Positions 43,135 to 51,228 are shown, numbered from the stretch's first letter. The stretch: DNA of 64,000 bases from Rathayibacter caricis DSM 15933 (GCF_003044275.1 NZ_PZPL01000002.1:62001-126000), one strand, 5' to 3'. Notes: generated by a model not told the origin, from the letters alone. Numbers and translations: made by a program.

Positions 43135-44196
43135 CTATCCACTCTGCGGCCGGCGAGCCTCGTCGTCCCTACCGTCAGCAGCGATGGCATCGATCAGGTG
43201 CTGAGCATCCGGGAGCGCACGCTGTTCCTCGGGTGGCAGGGACTCGTAGGTGTAGGTGGCTACGGCCATAGGAGAGTCGACTCGTCCCAGGGCGTAGCGG
43301 ACGATTCGGTCGCTCTTGTCGCCGCAGATGAGGATCCCGACCGTCGGCCGGTGCAGCGCGGCGTCGCGAAGTTGGTCGTCGACGAGCGCGATGTAGAACC
43401 CGAGCTGCCCGGTGAAGGACGGCTCGAACGCGCCCTTTTTCAGCTCGATCACGACGTAGCGGAGCTGACGGACGTGGAAGAAGAGCAGATCGATGTAGAA
43501 GTCCGACCTGTCGACCTCGAAGTGCACCTGTCGACCGACGAAGGCGAAGCCGGCGCCGAGTTCTGCGAGGGTCTGCGTGATCCGGTCCGTAAGTGCCTGC
43601 TCGAAGTCCCGCTCAGCGGCACCTTCAGTCAGGTCGAGGAAGTCGAAGACGTACGGGTCTCTCGCGATCTGCTGCGCCAACTCGGAATCCCCGGCGGGGA
43701 GCCGGTCGAGGAAATTCGACGGAGCCGCCCCGGTGCGTTCCAGGGTTCGGTTCTTGATCTGGTTCAGCAGCACGTCTCGGGACCACCCGAACTCGACCGC
43801 GGATGCCGCGTACCAGTCCCGCCTCTCCTGCTCATCGAGCTTGTCGATGAGGACCCGGATGTGACCCCACGGCAAATGTGCCACGGGCTGTGGCACATTT
43901 CGGAGGTCAGCCCACCCGGCCGCGAAGGACCGCATGTACAGCAGGTTCCGGCGCGACAACCCCGTCATCGTCGGGAACTCAGCACGCAGGTCATCGGCGA
44001 GACGACCGACCACACCGCTCCCCCATGCGTGCGCGTCCTGCTGACGAAGGATCTCGTGCCCGATGCTCCAGTATAGCTCGATCAGTTGCGTGTTGACCGT
44101 TCGCTGCGCCGTGTACTGCGCCGTGCGGACTTGGTCCTTGAGCCGAATCAGCACGACCGCGTAGTCGGCGGGGAGGCTAACGGCGTCAGAAGGCAT
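43135..44196 (-). CDS. YhcG/DUF1016-family PDDEXK nuclease
   Basis: A 353-residue protein of the YhcG family. The N-terminal domain begins with TVNTQLIELYWSIGHEIL and includes LPWGHIRVLIDKL. The C-terminal PDDEXK nuclease core contains FYIDLLFFH (Asp236) and VVIELKKGAFEP (Glu251, Lys253), then GQLGFYIALVDDQL. Family members are often found on mobile elements and near restriction systems; their cellular role is unsettled. It stands at the edge of the mobilisation module with no restriction-modification partner. A longer or shorter start is possible, but the present ATG lies close to the first conserved block. Confidence 0.9.
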   Translation of the reverse strand: MPSDAVSLPADYAVVLIRLKDQVRTAQYTAQRTVNTQLIELYWSIGHEILRQQDAHAWGSGVVGRLADDLRAEFPTMTGLSRRNLLYMRSFAAGWADLRNVPQPVAHLPWGHIRVLIDKLDEQERRDWYAASAVEFGWSRDVLLNQIKNRTLERTGAAPSNFLDRLPAGDSELAQQIARDPYVFDFLDLTEGAAERDFEQALTDRITQTLAELGAGFAFVGRQVHFEVDRSDFYIDLLFFHVRQLRYVVIELKKGAFEPSFTGQLGFYIALVDDQLRDAALHRPTVGILICGDKSDRIVRYALGRVDSPMAVATYTYESLPPEEQRALPDAQHLIDAIAADGRDDEARRPQSG

Positions 44197-44427
44197 GAGA
44201 TCGATTCTCCCGCAAGTCTCGAAGCGTGCTGACGAGCTACCTGCCCTGCTCAGGCCGTTCGCGCGGCTCCACGCGAGCGCGCTCAGAGCTGTCGTAGACG
44301 ACCTCGCCCTCAGCCCGAGCAGCCATCACCCCTAGGCCGTGAAGTGACATATTCTCCATTATCGGAGGCTCACTGGAAAACGAGCGAAGAATGTCGACGC
44401 GCTTTGGCCCCAACGGTGTTCGCTTGA

Positions 44428-44443
44428 ATACCTATGTAGGTAT
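44428..44443. promoter_or_regulatory. Perfect palindrome upstream of the small proline-rich ORF
   Basis: ATACCTATGTAGGTAT is a perfect 7-bp inverted repeat with a TG centre. It is AT-rich against a high-GC background and lies 185 bases before the 27-codon ORF. It could be the operator of a regulator or a promoter element. The region 44197-44427 holds nothing else recognised. Confidence 0.45.
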
Positions 44444-44509
44444 CTAGGTGCCGGCGGGGACGCGCGTCTATGTGTCGGTCGTGTCGGCGTGCATCCTCAT
44501 GAGCACATT

Positions 44510-44600
44510 GGAGATGGGCGCAATCCCCACCTGGCAGGGATGCCGGTGGCTGATGGACTGAGGCATCTCCAGCCAATCCCCATTTCGTAGTTCCACACTG
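44510..44600 (+). ncRNA. Candidate structured leader upstream of the proline-rich ORF
   Basis: GGAGATG (44510-44516) can pair with CATCTCC (44564-44570); GATGGG (44513-44518) can instead pair with CCCCAT (44577-44582). The two pairings exclude each other. The stretch also holds a 20-codon start-to-stop frame from ATG 44500. This kind of alternate pairing is seen in attenuator and antisense-controlled leaders. A folding calculation is needed to support it. Confidence 0.35.
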
Positions 44601-44628
44601 ATGGCCCTGAACGCAAAGGAGCATTCTC

Positions 44629-44712
44629 ATGGGACAGCAGCAGAATCCGCCGCCGAAGCCGCCGTCGACGCCCGGGCCGAACCAGCCCAACCCGTTGGGT
44701 AATCCGCACTGA
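44629..44712 (+). CDS. 27-residue proline/asparagine/glutamine-rich small protein
   Basis: ATG 44629 stands nine bases after AAAGGAG, a near-perfect ribosome site, and reads 27 codons to TGA. The product begins MGQQQNPPPKPP and ends PNPLGNPH: eleven prolines, no hydrophobic stretch, one lysine. It should be extended and soluble. A perfect 18-bp terminator follows 14 bases later, so this is a self-contained transcription unit lying convergent to the relaxase operon. I do not recognise the family. The ribosome site, stop and terminator make a real gene likely. Confidence 0.65.
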   Translation: MGQQQNPPPKPPSTPGPNQPNPLGNPH

Positions 44713-44725
44713 TCGACGTAAACGA

Positions 44726-44765
44726 GGAAGGGCCCGCGACACCTGATGGTGTCGCGGGCCCTTCC
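44726..44765 (+). terminator. 18-bp perfect terminator, probably bidirectional
   Basis: GGAAGGGCCCGCGACACC (44726-44743) pairs perfectly with GGTGTCGCGGGCCCTTCC (44748-44765) across a TGAT loop and is followed by TGTTTCGG. It lies between the small ORF and the 3' end of the convergent relaxase operon, and can end both transcripts. It is the strongest hairpin I noted in the window. Confidence 0.88.
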
Positions 44766-44775
44766 TGTTTCGGCG

Positions 44776-46080
44776 TCAGCGGCCGGGTTCGGATCGTTCG
44801 ATCTGGCGGCCCTGCCCACGTCCGCCGCGCGTCGACGGGACTGGTGTGCGCGCGGCGGGGTCCGCTCCACGAGCGGGAGTCGCGAAGGAGGCGTCCATGG
44901 TCATTCGCGCGTTGATTTGCTCCTGCGGGACGTCCTGGGCCTGCATCGCGTTCGCGGTGTGCGCCCGGCGCTCGGCGCTGTCATATGCGAGTTCCCCTTC
45001 GGAACGGGCCGCGGCTGCACGTCCCTCGTCCGCCGCCGCAGGAACGCCGTCAGGGGCGCTTTGGATGCCGCGATCGTCGCGGTAGAGGGCGACCTGGGAT
45101 CGAGCGTCCTCGGCCAGGGTGCGCAGCTCCTCGGGGCTCTGCGTGGGCGTACCGCCGACCTCCGCGTCGCGGTCGTACTGGGCGGCCTGCTGCTCGAGCT
45201 CGTCGGCGCGCCGCGCGGCGTCGATCGGGATCTCGGTCGGTGTGACCTGGGCGGATGCGTCGTTGGCGCGGTCGAGCCGGTCGGCTTCCGCGATCAGCAG
45301 TTGCGCCTCCGTGACCTCCGCTCCCGCTCGAACATGCTCGGGAGCTACCGTGTCCTTCCACTCCTCGACCAGCGCGGCTCGTGCAGCTGCGACGGCCGCG
45401 GGGTCCGCGGTGCGGAACTCTCCGTCGTTCCAGTCGATCGACGTCTGCACGCGGTAGTCCTGGAACCCGGCCGGGTCGGTGTCGCGCTTCCATTCCTCGG
45501 CCGCGGAGAGTTCGAGGGTGCCGGCGTCGCCTGCAAGCGCCGCGCGGTAGTCGGTGATCAGAGCGCGCTCCGCGTTCACGTCCGGCTCTGCGCGGCCGCG
45601 TATGTCCATGGTGAGGCGGTCGTCGTCGTGGCGGTGGTAGTGCTCCGGCGCGGAGTTGGTGGCCCATTCCTTCGCCCGGTCCAGCTCTGACTTCGCCTGA
45701 CCGGCGGCGTCGCGCAGCACGGCGGTATCGACGCCGTAGCGCTCGAACACTTCGTGCTGCACGAGGACCGACGCGCGCTCCGCGATCGGGTCGTGGTTCT
45801 TCCACGCCTGCGCCGTCTCCGCGACCTTCGAGATGTCTTGGATGCTCGCCTTCTCCCACCAGTCGGGCCGGTCCGCAACCTGCAACGTCGCGCGTGCAGC
45901 GCCGCGCTCGGCGTCGAAACGGGCCGACAGCTCGCGCGCCTGCGCGGCGGAGCGTGCCTGCGCGTCGCGGGCCAGCTCCTCGCGCAGCCGGGCGAACTTC
46001 TCACCCATCTGCATCGCGATCGTCAACGCGATCCGGACGTTCTGACCGACCTCCTGGCCTACCTCGTCGTCGTCACTCAT
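44776..46080 (-). CDS. Coiled-coil protein of the mobilisation operon
   Basis: A 434-residue, very hydrophilic protein rich in Ala, Arg, Glu and Asp. Long helical stretches with coiled-coil character are seen at about residues 20-70 (GEKFARLREELARDAQAR) and 290-350 (ARRADELEQQAAQYDRDAE). The C-terminus is a basic, disordered tail. There is no signal peptide or membrane segment. It is the third gene of the MobC-relaxase operon, 29 bases after the relaxase. Proteins of this type are common beside actinobacterial relaxases but have no assigned function; a role in relaxosome assembly or as a transferred partner is possible. Confidence 0.75.
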   Translation of the reverse strand: MSDDDEVGQEVGQNVRIALTIAMQMGEKFARLREELARDAQARSAAQARELSARFDAERGAARATLQVADRPDWWEKASIQDISKVAETAQAWKNHDPIAERASVLVQHEVFERYGVDTAVLRDAAGQAKSELDRAKEWATNSAPEHYHRHDDDRLTMDIRGRAEPDVNAERALITDYRAALAGDAGTLELSAAEEWKRDTDPAGFQDYRVQTSIDWNDGEFRTADPAAVAAARAALVEEWKDTVAPEHVRAGAEVTEAQLLIAEADRLDRANDASAQVTPTEIPIDAARRADELEQQAAQYDRDAEVGGTPTQSPEELRTLAEDARSQVALYRDDRGIQSAPDGVPAAADEGRAAAARSEGELAYDSAERRAHTANAMQAQDVPQEQINARMTMDASFATPARGADPAARTPVPSTRGGRGQGRQIERSEPGR

Positions 46081-46109
46081 GACTTCCTCCCCTTGCCTTG
46101 GTGAATCGT

Positions 46110-47816
46110 CTATCGGCCACGGTCGCCGCGGTCCTGGTCAGGTCCCTGCCGAGACTGTCGGGCGCGGTCCGCGAGCATCGCTTCCTCGCGCTCCCGGTCA
46201 GCCTTGGTGAGCTTCGTGGGCACGGGACTGCCCGACCCGAAGTTGGTCTGGGACAGCCGTCGAACGTCTTTGAGCTCCTCCGGGAGCGCCTGCCAGGCCC
46301 GCTCGTTCTCCGCGACCTTCTCGGCCTTCACGACGACCTGGTAGCCATCGCGTACAGCGGACAACTGACCCCGCAACGTCTGCGACAGCTCGCGCATCCG
46401 TCGCGCATCACCGGCTGCCTTGTGAGCCGACGCGACCGCGTGCGTCAAGCGCGCGAACTGGTTCAGCAGCAGCAGCTCCGCGGCTGCATTCTTCTTGTTC
46501 CCCGCCGCGGCCATGATCAGTGCGGAGTACGCCGCCGTCGAGGGCATCATCGCGGGCCGCGGGCGCGTCTCGTGCGCCCGAAGGTGCGCCGAGCGGGCGA
46601 GCGATCGCGCAGCGTCCGCGAGCGGTCCCGGGGTGGGCTCCATGCGCCGGGACCACGCCGCGTAGGCGCCGGCCGTCTCGCGCGCGACGTGCGCCCACGT
46701 GGCCTTGTCGGAGGGGTCCACGGACCTGATGTAGTCGTGCAGCCGGTCCATGTCCGCCGCGTACGCCTCGAACAGCTCGGGGGCCGGCTCCGCCGTCTCC
46801 CGGCCAGGGTTGACCGGCGTGTACTGCCAGGGATTCTTCGCTGTAGCGCGCCATTCGGATGCCGCATCCGACGCGGACTCCGGCTGGTCCGGCCAGCCCT
46901 TCCGCAGCTCCGGCAAGGTCAGGTCGCGCGCGAGCCGGCCGCCGCCGTGCCAGATCGCCTTCTCGCCGTTCGTCGGCCGCAGCGCGACCGAGTAGCCGGC
47001 GATCACATCATCACGGCCCGTCGCGAAACGAGGCCGCACCAGCACCCCGCCCTGGCGCAGACGGCGAACGAACTCGCTCTCATCCTGCGACGCGGATGAG
47101 GCAGCGCGCACCGCGCGCTCGAGGCGCTGCATGTCTGGCTCGACGTGCCCGCGACGTGCAGCGGACTCACGCGCTCCCGGCCGCACACCGCGCTCCGGGA
47201 ACTCGCGCTCCGGCGCCTGGTAGACCTGCAACCCGTACTCGCGCTCCAGCTCACGGCTGATCGTCTGCGACCGCTCGTAGTCCTTGTGCACCGACGCTTT
47301 CGTGCCGTCCTCGCGCACCAGCGACACGGCGATGTGCACGTGGTCGTTGCCGTTCTTCGACAGGCCATGACGCACCGCGACCCACCGGCAATCGGCCTTG
47401 CCGATGTCCTCGCCGGCGAACCCCATCCGCTGCACGAAGTCGGTCGAGATTCGGCCCCACTGCTCGTCTGTGAGCTGGCCCTCCTCCGCCGCCAGCGACA
47501 GCGAGCAATGCCACACATCCGCCGCCACGCGATCCTTCACGATCGCGCCGGCCGAGTCCCGAACAGCCTCGCCGTCCTCGTCGGTGCGCACCTTGTTGCG
47601 CGTCACCTCGACGCCGAACAGCTCCCGCGGTCGGTCCAGATCCGCAGCGATCGCCGCAGCCGCAGCGCCGTCCAAAACCTCATGCCCGTACTCAGCCATG
47701 ATCGCGGAATCCCCCGCGATCAGGTGCTGCTCCTCGTGCTCGTTCGTCTTACCGGGACCGACGAGGTAGCCCATCAGTCCACGCATGCGCGTGCCGCGCG
47801 TGATGTTCGTTCTCAC
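46110..47816 (-). CDS. Relaxase / mobilisation nuclease (MobA/VirD2-like)
   Basis: A 568-residue relaxase that would nick oriT and lead the transferred strand. MRGLMGYLVGPGKTNEH at the N-terminus holds a candidate catalytic Tyr17, and the HUH-type metal motif is RHGLSKNGNDHVHIAV (His150, His159, His161). The C-terminal half is helical and basic. GTG 47816 overlaps the MobC stop (GTGA). No type IV coupling protein or secretion genes are seen, so the element is mobilisable rather than self-transmissible. The family matches relaxases of actinobacterial integrative elements and plasmids. Confidence 0.92.
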   Translation of the reverse strand: MRTNITRGTRMRGLMGYLVGPGKTNEHEEQHLIAGDSAIMAEYGHEVLDGAAAAAIAADLDRPRELFGVEVTRNKVRTDEDGEAVRDSAGAIVKDRVAADVWHCSLSLAAEEGQLTDEQWGRISTDFVQRMGFAGEDIGKADCRWVAVRHGLSKNGNDHVHIAVSLVREDGTKASVHKDYERSQTISRELEREYGLQVYQAPEREFPERGVRPGARESAARRGHVEPDMQRLERAVRAASSASQDESEFVRRLRQGGVLVRPRFATGRDDVIAGYSVALRPTNGEKAIWHGGGRLARDLTLPELRKGWPDQPESASDAASEWRATAKNPWQYTPVNPGRETAEPAPELFEAYAADMDRLHDYIRSVDPSDKATWAHVARETAGAYAAWSRRMEPTPGPLADAARSLARSAHLRAHETRPRPAMMPSTAAYSALIMAAAGNKKNAAAELLLLNQFARLTHAVASAHKAAGDARRMRELSQTLRGQLSAVRDGYQVVVKAEKVAENERAWQALPEELKDVRRLSQTNFGSGSPVPTKLTKADREREEAMLADRARQSRQGPDQDRGDRGR

Positions 47817-48223
47817 CGTCCACCGAGCCGGTCTGCCGTCGCCTCGATCAGGCGTCGCACCCGTCGGTACTCCTCCGCAGCCTCAACGGCCTCGGCCGGG
47901 AACTGGCCCGTGCTGTTCGCGAACCGCGCGAGCTGGTTCATGTTGTCCGACGTCTTCTGCAACAGCTTCGACACCCGGAACAGCTCAGCAACCACCAACC
48001 GCCACTCCGTGTCCGTGCGCACCTGGGCGTTCATCGCGGACTCGAACAGCAGTCGCGGCACCGTCACTTCCAGCACCTCGGCACGGGCGCGCAGGTGCGC
48101 ATCCTCCTCGGGCGTGACCGACACCTCGTAGCGCTTCGACCGCGCAGCGACACCGGGCACGTTCGCGCGACGGCGCCGGCCGAACAACCGACCCTCTCGT
48201 GACGACTCCGACACGACCCTCAC
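47813..48223 (-). CDS. MobC-type relaxosome accessory protein
   Basis: A protein of about 136 residues. A basic N-terminus (EGRLFGRRRRAN) is followed by SKRYEVSVTPEEDAHLRARAE, which is the ribbon-helix-helix entry, and then by the MobC core NMNQLARFANSTGQFPAEAVEAAEEYRRVRRL. GTG 48223 or GTG 48214 may be the start; GGAAGGAC precedes the first. MobC proteins bind oriT and help the relaxase open the strands. The oriT-like repeats lie directly upstream. Its stop overlaps the relaxase start. Confidence 0.88.
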   Translation of the reverse strand: MRVVSESSREGRLFGRRRRANVPGVAARSKRYEVSVTPEEDAHLRARAEVLEVTVPRLLFESAMNAQVRTDTEWRLVVAELFRVSKLLQKTSDNMNQLARFANSTGQFPAEAVEAAEEYRRVRRLIEATADRLGGR

Positions 48224-48248
48224 CGTCCTTCCGGCCCAGCGCAGCGAA

Positions 48249-48346
48249 CCCGCCCCCAGGCGGGGACCATACGACCAGTATGCGCCGACCCGGCCGCGCA
48301 GCGGAAGGGGCGCAAGCGGTTTACCACGGGTAAACTTATAGCTTGC
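48249..48346 (-). other. Predicted origin of transfer (oriT) upstream of mobC
   Basis: Three inverted repeats lie together: CCCGCC/GGCGGG (48249-48264), CATAC/GTATG (48268-48282), and GTTTACC/GGTAAAC (48319-48335), the last nested in GCAAGC (48312-48317) / GCTTGC (48341-48346). On the minus strand, the GTTTACC hairpin is followed by CGCTTGCGCCCCTTCC. IncQ and related oriTs have a hairpin followed by TAAGTGCGCCCT or TAAATGCGCCCT, nicked between TGCG and CCC. The equivalent nick here would fall between 48311 and 48310. Position and arrangement next to mobC support the assignment. Confidence 0.7.
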
Positions 48347-48454
48347 TCCTACAATTGGGATCGAAAGCCCCTCGCCGCCGAAGGTGGCCGGCGCTCGATC
48401 CGCGCAGCAGGATCGAGCGTGGTGGTCGCAGGGCGACTCGATTAACCTGGCGGC

Positions 48455-48781
48455 ATGGCAGACAAGAGAATCGACCCCGACACCGCAGCCGCCTCCGCAC
48501 GCGAACTGCTCGAACGATCCGTCGAAGAACGGGTCGCAGCAGTGCGCTCCCTCGTCGCGGCGACCAACGACGTCGACATCGCGGACCAGGCAGTGAAAGA
48601 CGCACGCGACGCCCACAGCAAAGCGTGGGACGCCGCGCTCGCCTCCGGGTGGAGCGACAAGGAACTGCGCGCCACCGGAGCCCGCGCTCCCGGCACCATT
48701 GGCGCAGCTCCTCGCGCTCGACGGTCCACCCGACGTGCGACGGAGGAGACACCGGCTTCTACGCCGGAGCACAGCGAATGA
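48455..48781 (+). CDS. Small helical protein beside oriT
   Basis: A 108-residue protein divergent from mobC. Residues 1-75 form amphipathic helices (AAASARELLERSVEERVAAVRSLVAATN, and AVKDARDAHSKAWDAALASGWSDKELRATG); the last 30 are basic and disordered. Helix then W-S-D-K-E-L is reminiscent of small DNA-binding or replication-adaptor proteins of actinobacterial plasmids, without a firm match. The ribosome site is weak (GGCGG). The start lies about 110 bases from the oriT hairpin. Codon use fits a real gene. Confidence 0.65.
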   Translation: MADKRIDPDTAAASARELLERSVEERVAAVRSLVAATNDVDIADQAVKDARDAHSKAWDAALASGWSDKELRATGARAPGTIGAAPRARRSTRRATEETPASTPEHSE

Positions 48782-48817
48782 TGCACGACAAAGCGCGCGC
48801 CTAGGCTCACGCGCTGC

Positions 48818-48861
48818 TCACCTCCGCTTACCTGTAGCGTCACCTCCGCTTACCTGTAGCG
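48818..48861. repeat. Tandem 22-bp direct repeat
   Basis: Two exact back-to-back copies at 48818-48839 and 48840-48861, each starting TCACCTCCGC and ending CCTGTAGCG. Length and tandem layout recall iterons of plasmid replication or partition sites, but only two copies are present and no rep gene is adjacent. The following 200 bases to 49066 hold no convincing gene. Confidence 0.85.
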
Positions 48862-49066
48862 CGTCCGTCACGTCCGGCCGTCCATCCGACGCGGCACTCT
48901 GGCCTCCGGATCGAGACCGTCAAGAGCGCTCCGCGTCCCCTCCGGGGATGACCCTCCGGGTCACACTTGACGGCCTCGCCCCTTTCGGCCGACGCTCTGC
49001 TTATCGGATGGATGGCCTCAAAGAATCGACACCAGCAGCAGTGCACCCGAAACGATCGGAAGCAGC

Positions 49067-49489
49067 ATGACGAGCGCACACCCGGACGACGAGCTGCGCG
49101 CCTGGGCGGCCGGCGACAAGGGACGCGAGGCGGCGACCGAACTGCTCATCCGCACCGGCCTCGCGAACGCGGACGAGCCGTGGATTCTGCACGACACCGG
49201 GTGGGGTGTCTACGCCGTCGACTACGGCCGCGCGCTCCACGGACGCACCGGCCTCACCAGCGCCGACCTCGCGATCCTCACCCTCGCCGCCGCCCTCGTG
49301 GAGGGCACCCACATCTCCATCCGCCACGTCACTCAGCAGCTTGACTACGAGCACGCGCGACACGCTCTCACCGCGATCGCGCATGCCGCCGGCTATCACC
49401 AGCCCACGCGCACGATCGACAACACGGGACCCATGCCCCGCATCGTCCAACGACCGCCGCTGATCGCCTGGGACGAGGAACCGGACTGA
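49067..49489 (+). CDS. Hypothetical protein of the mobilisable element
   Basis: A 140-residue soluble protein. It has an acidic N-terminus, a GWGVYAVDYGRALHGRTGLTSADLAILTLAAALVEG segment likely to be helical, and a HARHALTAIAHAAGYH block suggestive of a small helix-turn-helix-like or adaptor domain. ATG 49067 follows GGAAGC. Codon use is strongly biased, so it is expressed. I do not recognise the family. It is the last gene that clearly belongs with the mobilisation region. Confidence 0.7.
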   Translation: MTSAHPDDELRAWAAGDKGREAATELLIRTGLANADEPWILHDTGWGVYAVDYGRALHGRTGLTSADLAILTLAAALVEGTHISIRHVTQQLDYEHARHALTAIAHAAGYHQPTRTIDNTGPMPRIVQRPPLIAWDEEPD

Positions 49490-49547
49490 ACGCCGAGAAG
49501 CCTGCCGCAACTCGATCGAGACGTTCACTCCGAGAGAAGCTGACAGC

Positions 49548-49844
49548 ATGGAGCAGGTGAAGACAGGAGACTCAACTGCTTCCGTCGTGGTGATCGGAGC
49601 AGGGATCATCGGCGCGGCAATTGCCTACCACCTGGCCGATCGCGGCTGCGACGTTGCACTCGTAGATGCGGGCCTTCCCGGCCGCGGAGCCACCGAGCAT
49701 TCGTTCGCCTGGATCGGACGCTCCGCTGACTCCGTGAACCCCGCCGCCGCACTCCGCGAAGCATCTCAGGTGGTTCTAAACTCGAGGTCGCTCGGAGTTG
49801 TTCGTTCGCTCGAGCGCAGCGGATGCAAGTGGCAGGTGTGTGCT
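49548..49844 (+). pseudogene. FAD-dependent oxidoreductase (DAO family), N-terminal fragment
   Basis: The first 100 codons read a Rossmann FAD-binding start (SVVVIGAGIIGAAIAYHLADRGCDVALVDAG) and the DAO-type continuation GRGATEHSFAWIG, as in glycine or sarcosine oxidase relatives. Such proteins have 350-400 residues. After about 49844 the similarity ends and the frame stops at 49970 inside the next gene. It was evidently cut when the downstream mycothiol-type gene was joined. This junction may mark an edge of the mobile element. Confidence 0.75.
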
Positions 49845-49897
49845 TGGCCGTCCCAATCGGGATCGGTGCTCGGACGCTGTTACGGAAGAATTGCGGC

Positions 49898-50527
49898 GTG
49901 GAGCGAAACGCGATCTGGCAGAGCATCGACGTCGAGCGCGAAGCTCTTGCAGACGAGTTGGCGCAGGTGACCGAGTTGCTGTGGTCGACTCCTTCGCTCT
50001 GTGCGGGTCTGACGGTGAGGGAGGTGCTCGCGCACCTGACGGTCAGCGGAGTCGTGTCCGGGCCGCGCTGGTTCGTGGGCGTCGTGCGTGCACGGTTCGA
50101 CTTCGACAAGCAGGTGGATGACCGTCTCCGCGAGCAGCTCGGCGCATCACCTCGGGAGACGCTGAGCCGGTTCCGGGCAACGATTGGAAGCCGCACGTCA
50201 CCGCCCCTTCCACGCCGCGCCCTGCTGGGCGAGATGGTCGTTCATGGAGAGGACATCCGCCGGCCACTCGGCCTTGTCAGGGACTACCCGGCCGCGACCC
50301 TCACCGCGCTGCTGCGCTACTACGCGGGCACCGATCAGGTGGTCATCGCCAAGAAGCGGGTGCGCGGCCTGCGCTTAGAAGCCGTCGACACCGGCATCAC
50401 CCTCGGAGAGGGTGACGCTGTGCGCGGCAGCACGCTCGCCCTCATCATGGCCATGACCGGACGCGCCTCGTACTGCGCCGAGCTCTCCGGCGCCGGCGTC
50501 TCCACGCTGGCCGCCCGCTCCAGCTGA
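49898..50527 (+). CDS. Maleylpyruvate isomerase-type mycothiol-dependent (DinB-fold) protein
   Basis: A 209-residue protein of the MDMPI/DinB-like family. The N-terminal four-helix bundle contains ALADELAQVTELLWSTPSLCAGLTVREVLAHLTVSG, in which the conserved His starts the metal site. GEMVVHGEDIRRPLG carries the second His-x3-Asp element. The C-terminal small domain ends in LSGAGVSTLAAR. Members use mycothiol, a thiol found only in actinobacteria, or have lost catalysis. GTG 49898 is the best start; a longer frame runs into the truncated oxidoreductase. No linked pathway genes are present. Confidence 0.85.
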   Translation: MERNAIWQSIDVEREALADELAQVTELLWSTPSLCAGLTVREVLAHLTVSGVVSGPRWFVGVVRARFDFDKQVDDRLREQLGASPRETLSRFRATIGSRTSPPLPRRALLGEMVVHGEDIRRPLGLVRDYPAATLTALLRYYAGTDQVVIAKKRVRGLRLEAVDTGITLGEGDAVRGSTLALIMAMTGRASYCAELSGAGVSTLAARSS

Positions 50528-51228
50528 CATCGGCAAAGCGGGAGCAGCCCACGTCATACTCCTGGCGTCTCACCTGGTCTCAAATCGACATCGTTCGTGA
50601 AGGTTGGCGGGCGTATCGTGAAGGGCGCCGGCCGCGTCGCGGAGGCGCACGAACCTTCTCGTCTGAGAACGGATGTCATTGCTGGGCTGAGAGGGCTTCC
50701 CCCTTTACCGAGTCGAGCCGTCATGTCCTTCCGGGACGAGAGTCAGCAAGACACCATCCGAGTCCTCGAAGATTTGATCGCGGCGTTCTCAGGGCCGCAC
50801 TGGGTGCACCCCGCTCACGCTGAACAGGTCCTCACGCACGCCACTGACCTCCTCGGCGTCGCGCAGAACTTCGGCAGTCCGCGCCGTCTGCGCATGCCGA
50901 CGCTGATGTGGCCGCGCTCGGCTGTCTTCGAGATCCCCGACCCGCCGCCAGTACCGCCGAGCGCCCTCTGAATCACAGTCGCGAAAGGGGATGGGCCACG
51001 CACGCGTGAGTCTCGTGAGAACAACCGGCGATTGGCTGATGTGACCGCTGGTTCGAGGGCTCCATGCCTCAGTCGCGCTTTCCCTCGGCCTGCCGACCTG
51101 GGGTACACCCGATTCACCACCCTGACACCATCGGACGCAGCACCTATTCACCACGACCGCCGCTTCCCGGACGTACCGCCGTTCCGCAGACGGAGATGTC
51201 GAGCGCCTAGCCGCGCGAAAAGGAGCGG
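50528..51228. other. 700-base stretch with at most one small hypothetical ORF
   Basis: A frame from ATG 50723 to 50971 (82 codons, MSFRDESQQDTIRVLEDLI at its start, proline-rich end) is the only candidate; it has a weak ribosome site and no family. The rest to 51228 holds no convincing gene. CTGGGGTACACC at 51098-51109 recurs at 54622-54633. Confidence 0.4.

Noticed and set aside
44197..44500. Possible gene upstream of the small proline-rich ORF
   Set aside because: Only frames shorter than 30 codons without ribosome sites; treated as control region.
48249..48346. Reading the oriT-like repeats as a CRISPR or rho-independent terminator
   Set aside because: Repeats are inverted, differ from each other, and lie upstream rather than downstream of genes.
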